From contig NZ_JACXZA010000006.1 in the NCBI RefSeq assembly GCF_014779765.1, forward strand, positions 124,001 to 188,000: DNA of 64,000 nucleotides, read 5' to 3'. Numbering within the stretch: the stretch's first letter is position 1; the number at the start of each line of letters is the position of its first letter. The notes beneath the pieces were generated by a model. The model did not search any database. It had not been told where the DNA came from and saw only the letters and a program-made list of their open reading frames with translations. This stretch comes from Paenibacillus terricola (lineage in GTDB: Bacteria > Bacillota > Bacilli > Paenibacillales > Paenibacillaceae). The position numbers were made by a program, and so were the translations under genes. Shown piece by piece: positions 47,604-56,716 of the stretch.

Positions 47604-49422
47604 TCGTTTCGTTCTCCTCCTCCGTCAGCGGCAGCCGAACCGCGACGCTCGTCCACTCGCCTTGTCGGCTGTCGATCAGCAGCTGCGCTTCTTCCCCATA
47701 CATAAGCCGAATGCGCGTATAAACATTATTCAAGCCAATGCCTTCGCCGTATTCCGCTAGGTTCTCGCGCGCGAGACGTTCTCGCACCTGCATTAGCCGT
47801 TCCGGCGTAATGCCGGGCCCATTGTCGTGCACAGCGAACGTTAAGAAATGACCGATAACCGCAGCTTCGATCCGAATGGTTGCGGGCTCAGACATTTGCT
47901 CGAGGCCGTGTTTGATCGCATTTTCCACCAAGATCTGAAGCGACATCTTCGGAATCTCGCTGCGGCCGATGCCGGATGCGATCTCGTACTCTACATTCAA
48001 CCGCTCTCCGAATCGCGCCTTCTGAATCATCAAGTAGTTCTCGACGTGAGCGAGCTCGTCCTCCAGCTTGACGATATCAGCCTCCTTGATCCCGTAGCGA
48101 AGTGCCGCAGCGAGCGCCTCCACCATATCATAGATGTCCATATTGTTGCCCATAATCGCTTTCGTCGATATGGCTTGCAGCGCATTATATAGAAAATGCG
48201 GGTTGATCTGCGCCTCCAACGCTTTCAGCTGGGCGTTGCGCTCATTAAGACGCGACTCGTATTTCTCGCGAATCAGCTCGTCAATTCGGAGCACCATTTG
48301 GTTGTATTTGCGCGACAGACCCGCAATCTCATCATTGCCGGCAACCTCGGGAATGACATTGAAATTGCCGTCCCCGAGCCGCCCAATGCGAATGGACAGC
48401 TGCTTCAACCGTCCGGTGATTGCATTCGCGACGATCGACACGATGATGAGGAACACGATGAACAAGCCGATGCCGAGCATCAGGTTGAAGGTTCGAACCT
48501 TGGCCGCATCTTTCTTCAGCACGCTCTGCGGGGTTAGCGTAGCAAGCGTCCAGCCCGTTCTCGGCAATGTATTGGACAGCAGAAGCGTCTGAACGCCGCT
48601 AATAGGAAGGCTCTGCTGAACGGATTGTTCGGACGGATTCGCCTCCAAATCCAGCTTCTCTCTCTGCAGGGAGGCTGCTGCAACGGCTTCCAGCTGTCGC
48701 TGCGACCAGGTTCCCCATAGCGCGAGCGAAGCGCCTTCTTCATTGAACAGCCCTGCGATGGCCTCGCTGTCTTCGCTGAGCTCCGAGGCGATTTTGTCCA
48801 GCTCCGAACGGTTCAGCGTAATAGATACCGATGCGATCGGCTTGCGGTCGGCGATGTTAATGATCATGCGATGATAGACGAGAAAAGGTCGATCGCCATG
48901 GCTCGTCAGTTCCCCCGTTACTCCTCCCGGTTCAATGCTTAGAAATCGCGGACCGGACGCTGCCTTCTGATACCATGGTTCATGCGAGATCGATGGATTC
49001 TCTTCTACTTTAATGTTAACGAAGGATCGCGAGGCAACGTAGTTCAACCCGTTGATCGGCGTATAGATCGATAACGTCTCGATATCATTGCGCGAGTAGA
49101 ACAGATTGCGCAGCTCATTCTGTATGTACATTCGCTCGGTATAGCTGTCTCCGTAAAGGGCGTTCATGAACTGTTCGTCCTTTCGCGGGGATAAGGACAG
49201 CTCGTCGATCTGCGCCGCATAGCTCGAGATGTTCTCGTGGATCAGCTTGACGATCTGCCTGTGGCTGTCTATGTATTGCTGCCTCAGCGTCTGCGTCGAT
49301 TGGCGGTAAGAAATAAGCGTAGGAATGAGTACGATGAACAATACGATCCACGAGAATACGAAAATAAGCCGATTGCGCAGCTTCGCCGGCCGATCCCACA
49401 GCCGCTTAAGTAGTGCTTGCAT
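47596..49422 (-). CDS. YesM-type sensor histidine kinase
   Basis: A 608-aa membrane sensor: helix 1 at about 18-40, an extracellular sensing domain, helix 2 at about 303-325, then HAMP. The His_kinase domain (PF06580) has the phosphoacceptor His in NPHFLYNALQAIS, and the ATP lid HDNGPGITPERL completes it. AAAGGAG lies before the ATG. Such kinases usually sense extracellular sugars, often through the binding protein. It forms an operon with the overlapping response regulator. Confidence 0.93.
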   Translation of the reverse strand: MQALLKRLWDRPAKLRNRLIFVFSWIVLFIVLIPTLISYRQSTQTLRQQYIDSHRQIVKLIHENISSYAAQIDELSLSPRKDEQFMNALYGDSYTERMYIQNELRNLFYSRNDIETLSIYTPINGLNYVASRSFVNIKVEENPSISHEPWYQKAASGPRFLSIEPGGVTGELTSHGDRPFLVYHRMIINIADRKPIASVSITLNRSELDKIASELSEDSEAIAGLFNEEGASLALWGTWSQRQLEAVAAASLQREKLDLEANPSEQSVQQSLPISGVQTLLLSNTLPRTGWTLATLTPQSVLKKDAAKVRTFNLMLGIGLFIVFLIIVSIVANAITGRLKQLSIRIGRLGDGNFNVIPEVAGNDEIAGLSRKYNQMVLRIDELIREKYESRLNERNAQLKALEAQINPHFLYNALQAISTKAIMGNNMDIYDMVEALAAALRYGIKEADIVKLEDELAHVENYLMIQKARFGERLNVEYEIASGIGRSEIPKMSLQILVENAIKHGLEQMSEPATIRIEAAVIGHFLTFAVHDNGPGITPERLMQVRERLARENLAEYGEGIGLNNVYTRIRLMYGEEAQLLIDSRQGEWTSVAVRLPLTEEENETNV

Positions 49423-49750
49423 AGTGATGCTCCTTTCGCGAACTCAGCGGCATCGTTGTATATGATGTACGTAATTTACCAACTGCACCCTGCAGCTATA
49501 CGGGATGTGTTTGAACCTCTTATTGCTGCCCCTAATTCGATGCGCGTCTACGAGAACTCGGTTGGCCGAGGTCCATTTTACACGAAAACCTGGGGTTCCG
49601 CTTAACAAAATACAACGGGACTCCCTGCTCGTCCCTCGAATGCGCACTTGACCAAACAATCCGCCTTGCAGCTATCCGCAAAAAAGCCCCCAACTCACTT
49701 ATCGTGAAGTTGGAGGCTTCCTTATTGCTATTCTTGAAACTACGCCTTCA
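49423..49750. other. Gap between sensor kinase and GH31 gene
   Basis: 328 bases. It holds the GH31 terminator (49679-49721) and presumably the promoter of the sensor-regulator operon. I see no ORF or other structure I can support. Confidence 0.5.
49679..49721 (-). terminator. Terminator of GH31 gene
   Basis: On the minus strand AAGCCTCCAACT pairs with AGTTGGGGGCTT around an 11-base loop, followed by TTTT, 30 bases past the stop. Confidence 0.85.
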
Positions 49751-52075
49751 TTAAGCCAGCGTAATCGTGATCGTCACGTTGTTCTCGCCAGCAGGGACGA
49801 TCACGGAGTCTCCGTCAACCGTTGCGGATGCGCCGCTTGCCGATGCAATCTCGCCAATGCTGTTCAGCGTTACGCTGAATGCTTTGCCGCTGCCTTGCAG
49901 AGCTACGGTGATCGTTTTGCCTTCGCGAGCGATGGAAACTGTCGTCTCGACAGCGCCTTTGATGTCGCGAACAGTAGCTGTAGCCGTGCGACCGTCTTCC
50001 AATGCATAGACATTGAAGTCTACACCATTGGAATAGTCATAGTCCGGACGCTGCTCGTTCGCGCCAAATGCGATAATCGAGTTCGGACGCGCGAACAGCG
50101 GCAGGCTGTCGAAACCGTAGTTTTCTTTGTACCAGCCTGGTTGCTTCGTCTCGCCGCTCAGCACATGCGTCCACGTACCGCCTTGCGGCAGGTAGTATTG
50201 CACGTCGCCGCTCTCGGAGAAGATCGGTGCCACGAGCAGGTTGTCGCCGAGCATGTACTGGCGGTCGAGGAATTCCGTCGTTGGATCGTTCTGGAATTCG
50301 ATGACCATTGCGCGTTGCGATGGCACACCAAGCTCAGTCGCTTGTCCTGCAGTGTCGAACAGGTAAGGCATCAGACGGCTCTTAAGCTTCGTGTAGAAGC
50401 GCGTAACGTCAACTGCTTCTTGATCGTAAGCCCAAGGTACCCGGTACGACTTCGAACCGTGCAGACGGCTGTGGCTCGAGAGCAAGCCGAATTGCAGCCA
50501 GCGTTTGAATACGTGCGTAGGCGCCGTGTTCTCGAAGCCGCCGATATCATGGCTCCAGAAGCCGAAGCCGGACAGACCGAGCGACAGGCCGCCGCGGAGG
50601 CTCTCTGCCATCGACTCGTAGTCCGCGTAGCAGTCGCCGCCCCAGTGTACAGGGAACTTCTGACCGCCAGCCGTAGCCGAACGTGCGAACAATGCTGCTT
50701 CGCCTTTGCCAAGCTTCTCTTCCAACACGTTGAATACAACTTGGTTGTACAGCTGCGTGTAGAAGTTGTGCATTTTGTAAGGGTCGGAGCCATCATGGTA
50801 TACAACATCCGTCGGGATGCGCTCGCCGAAGTCTGTTTTGAAGCTGTCTACGCCCATGTCCACGAGGTCACGCAGGTAGCCTGCATACCATTCGCATGCT
50901 GCTGGGTTCGTGAAATCAACGAGCGCCATACCTGGCTGCCACAGATCCCACTGCCATACGTCGCCGTTCGGACGTTTCACGAGGTAGCCGTTTGCTTTGC
51001 CTTCTTCGAACAGACGCGAACGTTGTGCGATATAAGGGTTGATCCATACGCAGATCTTCAGACCTTTCTCGTGCAGGCGTTTCAGCATGCCGACTGGGTC
51101 CGGGAACGTACGCTCATCCCATTTGAAGTCCGTCCAGTGGTATTCCTTCATCCAGAAGCAGTCGAAGTGGAAGACGTGCAGCGGCAGATCGCGCTCAGCC
51201 ATGCCTTCTACGAAAGAGTTAACCGTAGCTTCGTCGTAGTTCGTCGTGAACGAAGTCGTCAGCCACAGACCGAACGACCATGCCGGAGGAAGTGCTGGCT
51301 TGCCAGTCAGATCCGTATATCTGCCCAGTACTTCTTTGATCGAAGGACCGTCGATAACGAAGTATTCGAGCGATTCGCCTTCAACGCTGAATTGCACTTT
51401 CTTTACTTTCTCCGAACCAACCTCGAAGGATACGAGTTCAGGCTGGTTGACGAACACGCCATAACCTTTGTTCGAAACGTAGAACGGAATGTTCTTGTAA
51501 GTCTGTTCAGAGCTTGTGCCGCCGTCTTGGTTCCAGAGGTCGACAACTTGTCCGTTCTTAACGAATGCCGTGAAGCGCTCGCCAAGGCCGTAGATGAACT
51601 CGCCTACGCCGAGATCCAGCTCTTCGCGCAGCCATCTGCGGTCTTTGCCTTCTGTAATATAGGCCATCGAACGAGGGCCGCTGCCCGTCAGACGTTCGCC
51701 GCCGCGGTAGAACGCAACGCTCCACTCCGCGCCTTTGCGAATGTGTGCGCTCAGGTTGCCGCTCGTCAGAATCGTTTCTTCTTCTGTTTCCGTAATCGTT
51801 ACGTGGCCAGCCGATTGCGGCGTCAGCTCGAACTTCGGTCCGCGCTCAACAACGCCTGCATAGTGAATCAGCTTAACGCCGATAACGCCTGGTGCCGGCG
51901 AATGGAATTTCACCGTGAACTGCAGCGTATCCAGCATGTTGCCGCGGGTCATAATCGGAATTGGAGAAACATAAGCGGTAAGATCGTCGCCGTTACGTTC
52001 TACCTCATGCGCTTGAGTAGCTGCTTTTACGTTAAAGCCTTCGCGAATAAGCCAGTTACCGTCATGGAATTTCAT
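49751..52075 (-). CDS. yicI: Alpha-xylosidase, GH31 (YicI-like)
   Basis: A 774-aa glycoside hydrolase family 31 enzyme that releases alpha-xylose from isoprimeverose or xyloglucan oligosaccharides. It has no signal peptide, so it acts in the cytosol on imported sugar. The N-terminal beta domain is followed by the (beta/alpha)8 barrel with the nucleophile Asp in DSFKTDFGERIP, a YicI-type signature (KTDFGE). The acid/base region is around WGGDCYADYESMAESLRGG. The length equals YicI. It is transcribed toward the kinase and importer genes, and an AraC regulator is divergent. The isoprimeverose/xyloglucan link is family knowledge plus context. Confidence 0.93.
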   Translation of the reverse strand: MKFHDGNWLIREGFNVKAATQAHEVERNGDDLTAYVSPIPIMTRGNMLDTLQFTVKFHSPAPGVIGVKLIHYAGVVERGPKFELTPQSAGHVTITETEEETILTSGNLSAHIRKGAEWSVAFYRGGERLTGSGPRSMAYITEGKDRRWLREELDLGVGEFIYGLGERFTAFVKNGQVVDLWNQDGGTSSEQTYKNIPFYVSNKGYGVFVNQPELVSFEVGSEKVKKVQFSVEGESLEYFVIDGPSIKEVLGRYTDLTGKPALPPAWSFGLWLTTSFTTNYDEATVNSFVEGMAERDLPLHVFHFDCFWMKEYHWTDFKWDERTFPDPVGMLKRLHEKGLKICVWINPYIAQRSRLFEEGKANGYLVKRPNGDVWQWDLWQPGMALVDFTNPAACEWYAGYLRDLVDMGVDSFKTDFGERIPTDVVYHDGSDPYKMHNFYTQLYNQVVFNVLEEKLGKGEAALFARSATAGGQKFPVHWGGDCYADYESMAESLRGGLSLGLSGFGFWSHDIGGFENTAPTHVFKRWLQFGLLSSHSRLHGSKSYRVPWAYDQEAVDVTRFYTKLKSRLMPYLFDTAGQATELGVPSQRAMVIEFQNDPTTEFLDRQYMLGDNLLVAPIFSESGDVQYYLPQGGTWTHVLSGETKQPGWYKENYGFDSLPLFARPNSIIAFGANEQRPDYDYSNGVDFNVYALEDGRTATATVRDIKGAVETTVSIAREGKTITVALQGSGKAFSVTLNSIGEIASASGASATVDGDSVIVPAGENNVTITITLA

Positions 52076-52234
52076 GGTTTGGTTTCATCCTTTCGATGCA
52101 TTATAGGATAGGAATTGCATGTATTAACGTATATAGTAGTATTATACTGACTTCTATTCGGTCTAACTATCATAATTATGAGTAACTATAGCACGATTCT
52201 GATCTTACCTATTCATCCATGACAGAAAGGCTGA

Positions 52235-53158
52235 ATGCCAACGATGGATCTCTACGCCAAGAATACGTTACGCGAGGACCGCCTGCACGGCGATGCGATG
52301 CTCCCCATGGCAACCTACTTGATTGAACGGGAAGCTGGAGAGCCCATATTGGATACACACTGGCACCAGGAGGCTGAATTTTTCTGCGTGCTGGAGGGCG
52401 AAGTCCAGTTCCAGATCGATACCGACTACCTCATCGTTCGCGCAGGCGAAGCCGTCTACATTGACGGCGGCGACATGCACGCCGGACACTCGCATAATGG
52501 ATCTCCCTGCATCTTCTGCGCAATCGTATTCGATGCGCAGTGGCTCGCTGGCGCAAGCTATGACGCCGTTCAGGCTGGTTTCATTGCACCGCTGCAAGAG
52601 AAACGCCGCACGCTTCCAAGGCACATCAAACCGGACACGGAATGGGGACAGGCCGTGCTCGATCATTTGCACGCTATTATGGAAGCCTATGATCGTCAAG
52701 CGCTCGGTTTCGAGGCTGCGCTTAAGGGACGTCTGCTGCTTATTTTCTCCGAGATTGCCGCTGCCGGTCAGTGGCGCAAACGTTCTGCGATTAATGCTGC
52801 CGAAGTCGTCAAGATCGATCGGCTGAAGACGATTATCGTCCATATGCAGCAGCACTACGACCGACCGCTTCGCATTCGAGAGCTTGCCGATCTCGTTCCG
52901 ATGAGCGAGGGACAGTTCATCCGCTTCTTCAAATCGATGACGCACAAAACGCCGATCGACTACTTGAACAGTTACCGGGTGCGCCGTGCGGCTGAGCTGC
53001 TGCGTGACACCGACCGCAAAATCTCCGACATCGCTCTCGAGGTCGGCTTCGAGCATGTCAGTTATTTCATTAAAGTGTTTCGCAAACAGCACAAAACGAC
53101 TCCTTCCGAATATCGGAAAGAGTCGTCTCGTGAATTGGATGCTGCTGATATGGATTGA
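52235..53158 (+). CDS. AraC family regulator with cupin sensor domain
   Basis: A 307-aa regulator. An N-terminal cupin (about 20-100: HWHQEAEFFCVLEGEVQFQID, GEAVYIDGGDMHAG) binds the ligand. The C-terminal HTH_18 domain (about 200-300) has LRIRELADLVPMSEGQFIRFFKSMTHKTPIDYLN and ISDIALEVGFEHVSYFIKVFRKQHKTTPSEYR. GAAAGG lies about 5 bases before the ATG; an ATG three codons on is possible. It is divergent from the alpha-xylosidase gene, which it probably activates in response to the sugar. Confidence 0.93.
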   Translation: MPTMDLYAKNTLREDRLHGDAMLPMATYLIEREAGEPILDTHWHQEAEFFCVLEGEVQFQIDTDYLIVRAGEAVYIDGGDMHAGHSHNGSPCIFCAIVFDAQWLAGASYDAVQAGFIAPLQEKRRTLPRHIKPDTEWGQAVLDHLHAIMEAYDRQALGFEAALKGRLLLIFSEIAAAGQWRKRSAINAAEVVKIDRLKTIIVHMQQHYDRPLRIRELADLVPMSEGQFIRFFKSMTHKTPIDYLNSYRVRRAAELLRDTDRKISDIALEVGFEHVSYFIKVFRKQHKTTPSEYRKESSRELDAADMD

Positions 53159-53198
53159 GGACTAGTGATGCGCACTCTAGCGCACCGCCTGCTAGCCT

Positions 53199-53382
53199 CT
53201 AACGAACTCCAACAGTATTAATACGCTGATACGGAGATCTGCAGTTTCTAACGAACCTCGTATGCTCTATTAATGCTGCATCCGGCCTGAAGGCCTTATT
53301 TTATAGCAAATAAGAGTTCCCAAGTTCGTTAGCACCTTATTGTGCCCTTATTGCGCCGAATAAGCTCGCTGTGGTTCGTTAG
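53199..53382. repeat. Paired CTAACGAAC repeats in opposed orientation
   Basis: CTAACGAAC occurs at 53199 and 53248 (49 bases apart). Its reverse complement GTTCGTTAG occurs at 53324 and 53374 (50 bases apart), each preceded by a CTTATT...AATAAG stem. Together they form a large inverted structure between two convergent genes. Confidence 0.65.
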
Positions 53383-53405
53383 CCTTCCGATGGCTCGTCC
53401 AACAA

Positions 53406-54491
53406 TTAGATGACGCTGCCACCATAGATGAAGCGGTATTCCCAGTGCGTGCCTTCGATGCTGCTAATCTTCACGCCGCCGGATTCTTTGGAATATGTAT
53501 GCAGAATCTGACCGTCACCCAAGTAAATCGCATCGTGCGAGATACGCTGCTTGGATTTATCGATACCTGCGTAGTCGGAAGCCTTGGAGCCCTTGTAATC
53601 CATGAATACAAGAATGTCGCCGCGCTTCAGTTGATGCCAGTCATAGACGGCATTGCCTTTGCTCTTCACGTATTCGCCCTGGCCGCGGGAGTCCGCAGGA
53701 AGCTTAAGGCCGATGCCTTCCAGGTACATCTGACGGAACAGATCGGAGCAGTCGAACGTCGTCGTCGTGTTGCGATCCGAACCAAACTCATATGGCGTAC
53801 CCAAGTACTTCATGCCCGTTGCGATTACTTTCTCGATCTGTGCTGCACGATAAGCGTCCGCCTCACTCGTTGAACCGCTGGACGAACCGCCGGATGTGCC
53901 GCCGCTAGAGGATGAACCACCGGTCGAACCTGTGCCGCTGCCCGAAGGCACGCTGCCGTTTAATTTCAAATATTTGCTGTCGGTAGAGACGTAACCAACT
54001 TGACCGTTCGTTTCTTGAACGCGATACCAGCTGGCATTCGTCTTCTCCAGCACGACGACTGGCTCGTCTTTCTTCAGCATCCGGATGACGCTGCTCGATG
54101 TTGACGGGCTTGTCCGCATATTAACGCCATACAGCACCGTCGCGGTTGTCGTTCCTGCTGGTGTCGACGTGCTGCCGCCACTGCTGGACAAGGTAACGTT
54201 CAAATATTCACTTGAAGTTGATACATAGCCGATTTTACCGCTGCTATCTTGAACTTTGTACCAATACGAATTCGTCTTCTCAAGTACAACCAGATTTTCA
54301 CCCTTCTTCACCATTCGGATAATGCTGCCCGAAGTGGATGGACTGGTGCGCATATTGACGCCAGATTGTACAGTTGCCGTACCGACCTGCGCTGCGAAGA
54401 CGTCTGCTGCCGGCACGAGGAGTGATCCAAATGCGAGCATTGTTGCCATTGAAGCCGTTAGGAGCGGTTTCTTCCATGAAGTAGTAAGCAT
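53406..54491 (-). CDS. Secreted SH3b-NlpC/P60 cell-wall hydrolase
   Basis: A 361-aa secreted peptidoglycan endopeptidase. A signal peptide (about 1-33, ending DVFAA) is followed by two bacterial SH3 domains (about 36-102 and 110-180; both contain GVNMRTSPSTSxSxIRMxKK), a Ser/Gly-rich linker, then the NlpC/P60 domain (about 215-361). That domain has the catalytic Cys in TTFDCSDLFRQMY and His in RISHDAIYLG. The ATG at 54491 follows GGAGGG by 9 bases; 18 extra upstream codons are open but unlikely. It probably cleaves the gamma-D-Glu-meso-DAP bond in wall turnover. Confidence 0.93.
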   Translation of the reverse strand: MLTTSWKKPLLTASMATMLAFGSLLVPAADVFAAQVGTATVQSGVNMRTSPSTSGSIIRMVKKGENLVVLEKTNSYWYKVQDSSGKIGYVSTSSEYLNVTLSSSGGSTSTPAGTTTATVLYGVNMRTSPSTSSSVIRMLKKDEPVVVLEKTNASWYRVQETNGQVGYVSTDSKYLKLNGSVPSGSGTGSTGGSSSSGGTSGGSSSGSTSEADAYRAAQIEKVIATGMKYLGTPYEFGSDRNTTTTFDCSDLFRQMYLEGIGLKLPADSRGQGEYVKSKGNAVYDWHQLKRGDILVFMDYKGSKASDYAGIDKSKQRISHDAIYLGDGQILHTYSKESGGVKISSIEGTHWEYRFIYGGSVI

Positions 54492-54890
54492 TGGTTTGAT
54501 TCCCTCCATAGGATTGTTTGTTGTGGTGTGGAAATATAATCCCATTGTACGAGGTGATCGAAAGGACGAGCATCTGACGTTCTTCCCAAAGTGGATTTTA
54601 CCAATCTAGGCATATCGAACCTTGTCGAATCTAACCGCTTATGGGCCAAAATAAAAAGCGCCGAATGGGCGCTTTTCTCATCGTTCTCATATTCTGCTAC
54701 TGGCTTGACGTTGACCATGCAATATTCATTGAAATCGTCTCATAATTGGTGTCTTATTGGGCGTTTGCCCAATATAGTCCATACGAACTAACTGACGTAA
54801 AAGATGCCGTCACAGGAAACATTTACATACTCCAAACGATGCGTTACTGTGGCGTTTTGCGGCAGGCTCATGCTGATGATGGAACTAATG
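54492..54890. other. Gap with terminator hairpins between NlpC/P60 and CDF genes
   Basis: About 400 bases. AAAAGCGCC/GGCGCTTTT (54654-54676) is a bidirectional terminator with T tracts on both sides. TATTGGGC-GTTT-GCCCAATA (54755-54774) is a perfect eight-base hairpin without T tract. No gene is supported. Confidence 0.65.
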
Positions 54891-55814
54891 TTAGACAATC
54901 GAATTCGTTCGATCCTCCTGTTCAACAGATGCTACCGTTGGCTCAGAGGGCTCCATATGAACATGAACGCTCATAATGTTGTGTTTGCGCTCCATCCGCT
55001 GCTCAATCTCGTCGCTGATCCGATGACTCTCTACGATCGACAGCGTTGGGTCAACGGTGATGATGACGTCAATCAGAACATTGCTGCCGTGTACGCGGGC
55101 TTTAATGTCTTTGATTTCCCGAACGCCTCGGGTACGCGCAATCGTTCCCCGTAGTGTGTTTAACTCCTTCTCGTCGAACCCATCCGTTAGCGCATGAGTC
55201 GAGCTGTAGAAGATATCCCACGCCGTCTTGCAAATGATGATGCCAACTGCGAATGCTGCAACAGTATCGAGCCAAGGAAAACCCAGCTGCGCGCCAAAAA
55301 TACCGACCGCTGCGCCAATACTGACAAGCGCGTCAGATCGATTATCTTTGGCCGCGGCCATTAGCGCTTGGTTGTTGATTCGGCTGGCCAGCTTCTTGTT
55401 ATACGTATATACGAACATCATAGCTGCAGCCGCAGCGACCGCAACCCATGCTGAAGTCAGACTAGGCGCTTCGCCCGTCCCTTGGAACAATGCCCGGACC
55501 GCATCAATCAGCACCTGCAGGCCGACCGTCGCCATAATAAACGAAGCAATAAGGGCCGCAATCGTCTCCGCTCGAAAATGCCCATACGGATGGTCCTTAT
55601 CCGGAGGCTTCTGCGAGATGCGCAGCCCAATTAGCACTGCCGTCGACGCCACAATATCCGTCAAGTTGTTGAAGCCGTCCGCTGTAAGCGCCTGAGAGGC
55701 ATAATAGTAACCCGCAACAAGCTTAATAGCAGACAATGCCAGATAGGCGCCGATGCTGATCCAGGCACCTTTCTCCCCTTGCTTGATCTCCGCATATTGG
55801 CTTTCATTCGTCAC
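54891..55814 (-). CDS. Cation diffusion facilitator (CDF) metal exporter
   Basis: A 307-aa CDF transporter with six membrane helices. The transport-site motif is ADGFNNLTD (helix 2, with Asp and Asn ligands), and DNRSDALVS (helix 5) supplies the second pair. The HPYG motif (DHPYGHFRAE) and the C-terminal cytosolic domain are present. The start is GTG at 55814, 8 bases from GGAGG; the TTG five codons earlier lies on the ribosome site. It exports divalent cations by proton antiport. Which metal (Zn, Mn, Fe) cannot be settled here. Confidence 0.92.
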   Translation of the reverse strand: MTNESQYAEIKQGEKGAWISIGAYLALSAIKLVAGYYYASQALTADGFNNLTDIVASTAVLIGLRISQKPPDKDHPYGHFRAETIAALIASFIMATVGLQVLIDAVRALFQGTGEAPSLTSAWVAVAAAAAMMFVYTYNKKLASRINNQALMAAAKDNRSDALVSIGAAVGIFGAQLGFPWLDTVAAFAVGIIICKTAWDIFYSSTHALTDGFDEKELNTLRGTIARTRGVREIKDIKARVHGSNVLIDVIITVDPTLSIVESHRISDEIEQRMERKHNIMSVHVHMEPSEPTVASVEQEDRTNSIV

Positions 55815-56010
55815 AGCGATTACCTCCAAATTTCCAATAACGGTATCATACCTGACGGCAATCGTGTGGGTCTAGAGCAACATTGTTGTCAAACCTCAAC
55901 CTTCCTAACCCAGGCGCAACAAGTTTGACCAAGCTCAACTAAATGGGTAACAATCATAACTGATTGGATAGGAGTACCCGTTGTACCCTCCAATGTATTC
56001 TATGTAAAGA

Positions 56011-56041
56011 GAAACAGCCCATTACCGAGGAGGTATGGGCT
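56011..56041 (-). terminator. Terminator of the GNAT/52-aa pair
   Basis: AGCCCAT and ATGGGCT stem on the minus strand with ACC/GGT inner pairing, followed by GTTTC; it lies 20 bases after the 52-aa gene. Confidence 0.65.
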
Positions 56042-56060
56042 TAATCAATACTATCTATAT

Positions 56061-56219
56061 TCAAACTTTTTCAATACGTGCGGTTTTACGTTTAGAGAGG
56101 GCCTCAGATATTAATCGGTCTCGTTCCGGATTATCGACAGGGAGAGATTGTTTTACGTATCCACCAGCAAGACGAGCAACGTCATCAAGAGATTTCATTA
56201 AATTATCTTTCTTGTTCAT
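56061..56219 (-). CDS. Small charged 52-aa protein after GNAT-like gene
   Basis: A 52-aa protein beginning MNKKDNLMKSLDDVARLAGG, rich in Lys, Arg, Asp and Glu, with no membrane segment. AGGGGTG lies 9 bases before the ATG, and the start is 15 bases after the stop of the GNAT-like gene on the same strand. A terminator follows. Size, charge and pairing with a GNAT-like protein resemble type II toxin-antitoxin or immunity pairs, but no antitoxin family is recognised. Confidence 0.62.
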   Translation of the reverse strand: MNKKDNLMKSLDDVARLAGGYVKQSLPVDNPERDRLISEALSKRKTARIEKV

Positions 56220-56233
56220 ATGTTCGTCACCCC

Positions 56234-56578
56234 TTATGTAGAGTATATCATAATCAAACGTTTGGCTGAAGATCCATCAATAATCATATATCCATGACCC
56301 AAATGATCTGCTCTAATCCTATGACCAACATAATATCTCATTAAGGGCAAAGATTTAGGTCCTGTTTTGGACTGAAAAGCGACAGCTCCTTCGTATCCGA
56401 GTTCCTCACTAATCTTACATGCAAAGCCCAACAAATGTTCACCGATCAGGTCAAACATTTTACCCTTGAAGTTATGAGGAGCAGATTCGATCAGATGAAC
56501 AAAAATATGGTCCTCTTTAATTTCCAGAGCTATACACCCCTGTATTTCATCATCACCTCGTATGACCATCTTAAACAC
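56234..56578 (-). CDS. GNAT-like protein, N-terminally short
   Basis: A 114-aa protein resembling the C-terminal two thirds of small GNAT acetyltransferases (IQGCIALEIKEDHIFVHLIESAPHN, LLGFACKISEELGYEGAVAFQSKTG, YYVGHRI). Homologues usually have about 50 more N-terminal residues; here the frame is closed by a TGA twelve codons before the GTG start, so it is either truncated or a minimal version. No strong ribosome site is seen before GTG. It forms an apparent operon with the 52-aa gene downstream. Confidence 0.65.
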   Translation of the reverse strand: MFKMVIRGDDEIQGCIALEIKEDHIFVHLIESAPHNFKGKMFDLIGEHLLGFACKISEELGYEGAVAFQSKTGPKSLPLMRYYVGHRIRADHLGHGYMIIDGSSAKRLIMIYST

Positions 56579-56674
56579 TTTAGTATTACCCTGTAACTCT
56601 AAAAGGTATCAAATATTTGTAAAATCACTTGAGACTATAACGAACATACACATAAATTAACAGAAAATAAAAAT

Positions 56675-56700
56675 AGACCCACCCGTTACCGGGCAGGTCT
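56675..56700 (-). terminator. Terminator of zinc-ribbon gene
   Basis: AGACC and GGTCT outer arms and CCCG/CGGG inner arms around TTAC, followed by ATTTTTATTTT on the minus strand. Confidence 0.8.
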
Positions 56701-56716
56701 CTCACAGCTGTTACTA

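Noticed and set aside
49895-52111. 738-aa plus-strand frame covering the whole GH31 gene
   Set aside because: It is antisense to a clear alpha-xylosidase, has no ribosome site or recognisable domain and reflects third-position GC bias that removes stops on the opposite strand.
56035-56241. 68-aa plus-strand frame opposite the 52-aa gene
   Set aside because: The minus-strand frame has a proper ribosome site, operon context and terminator; this one has only a hairpin at its start.
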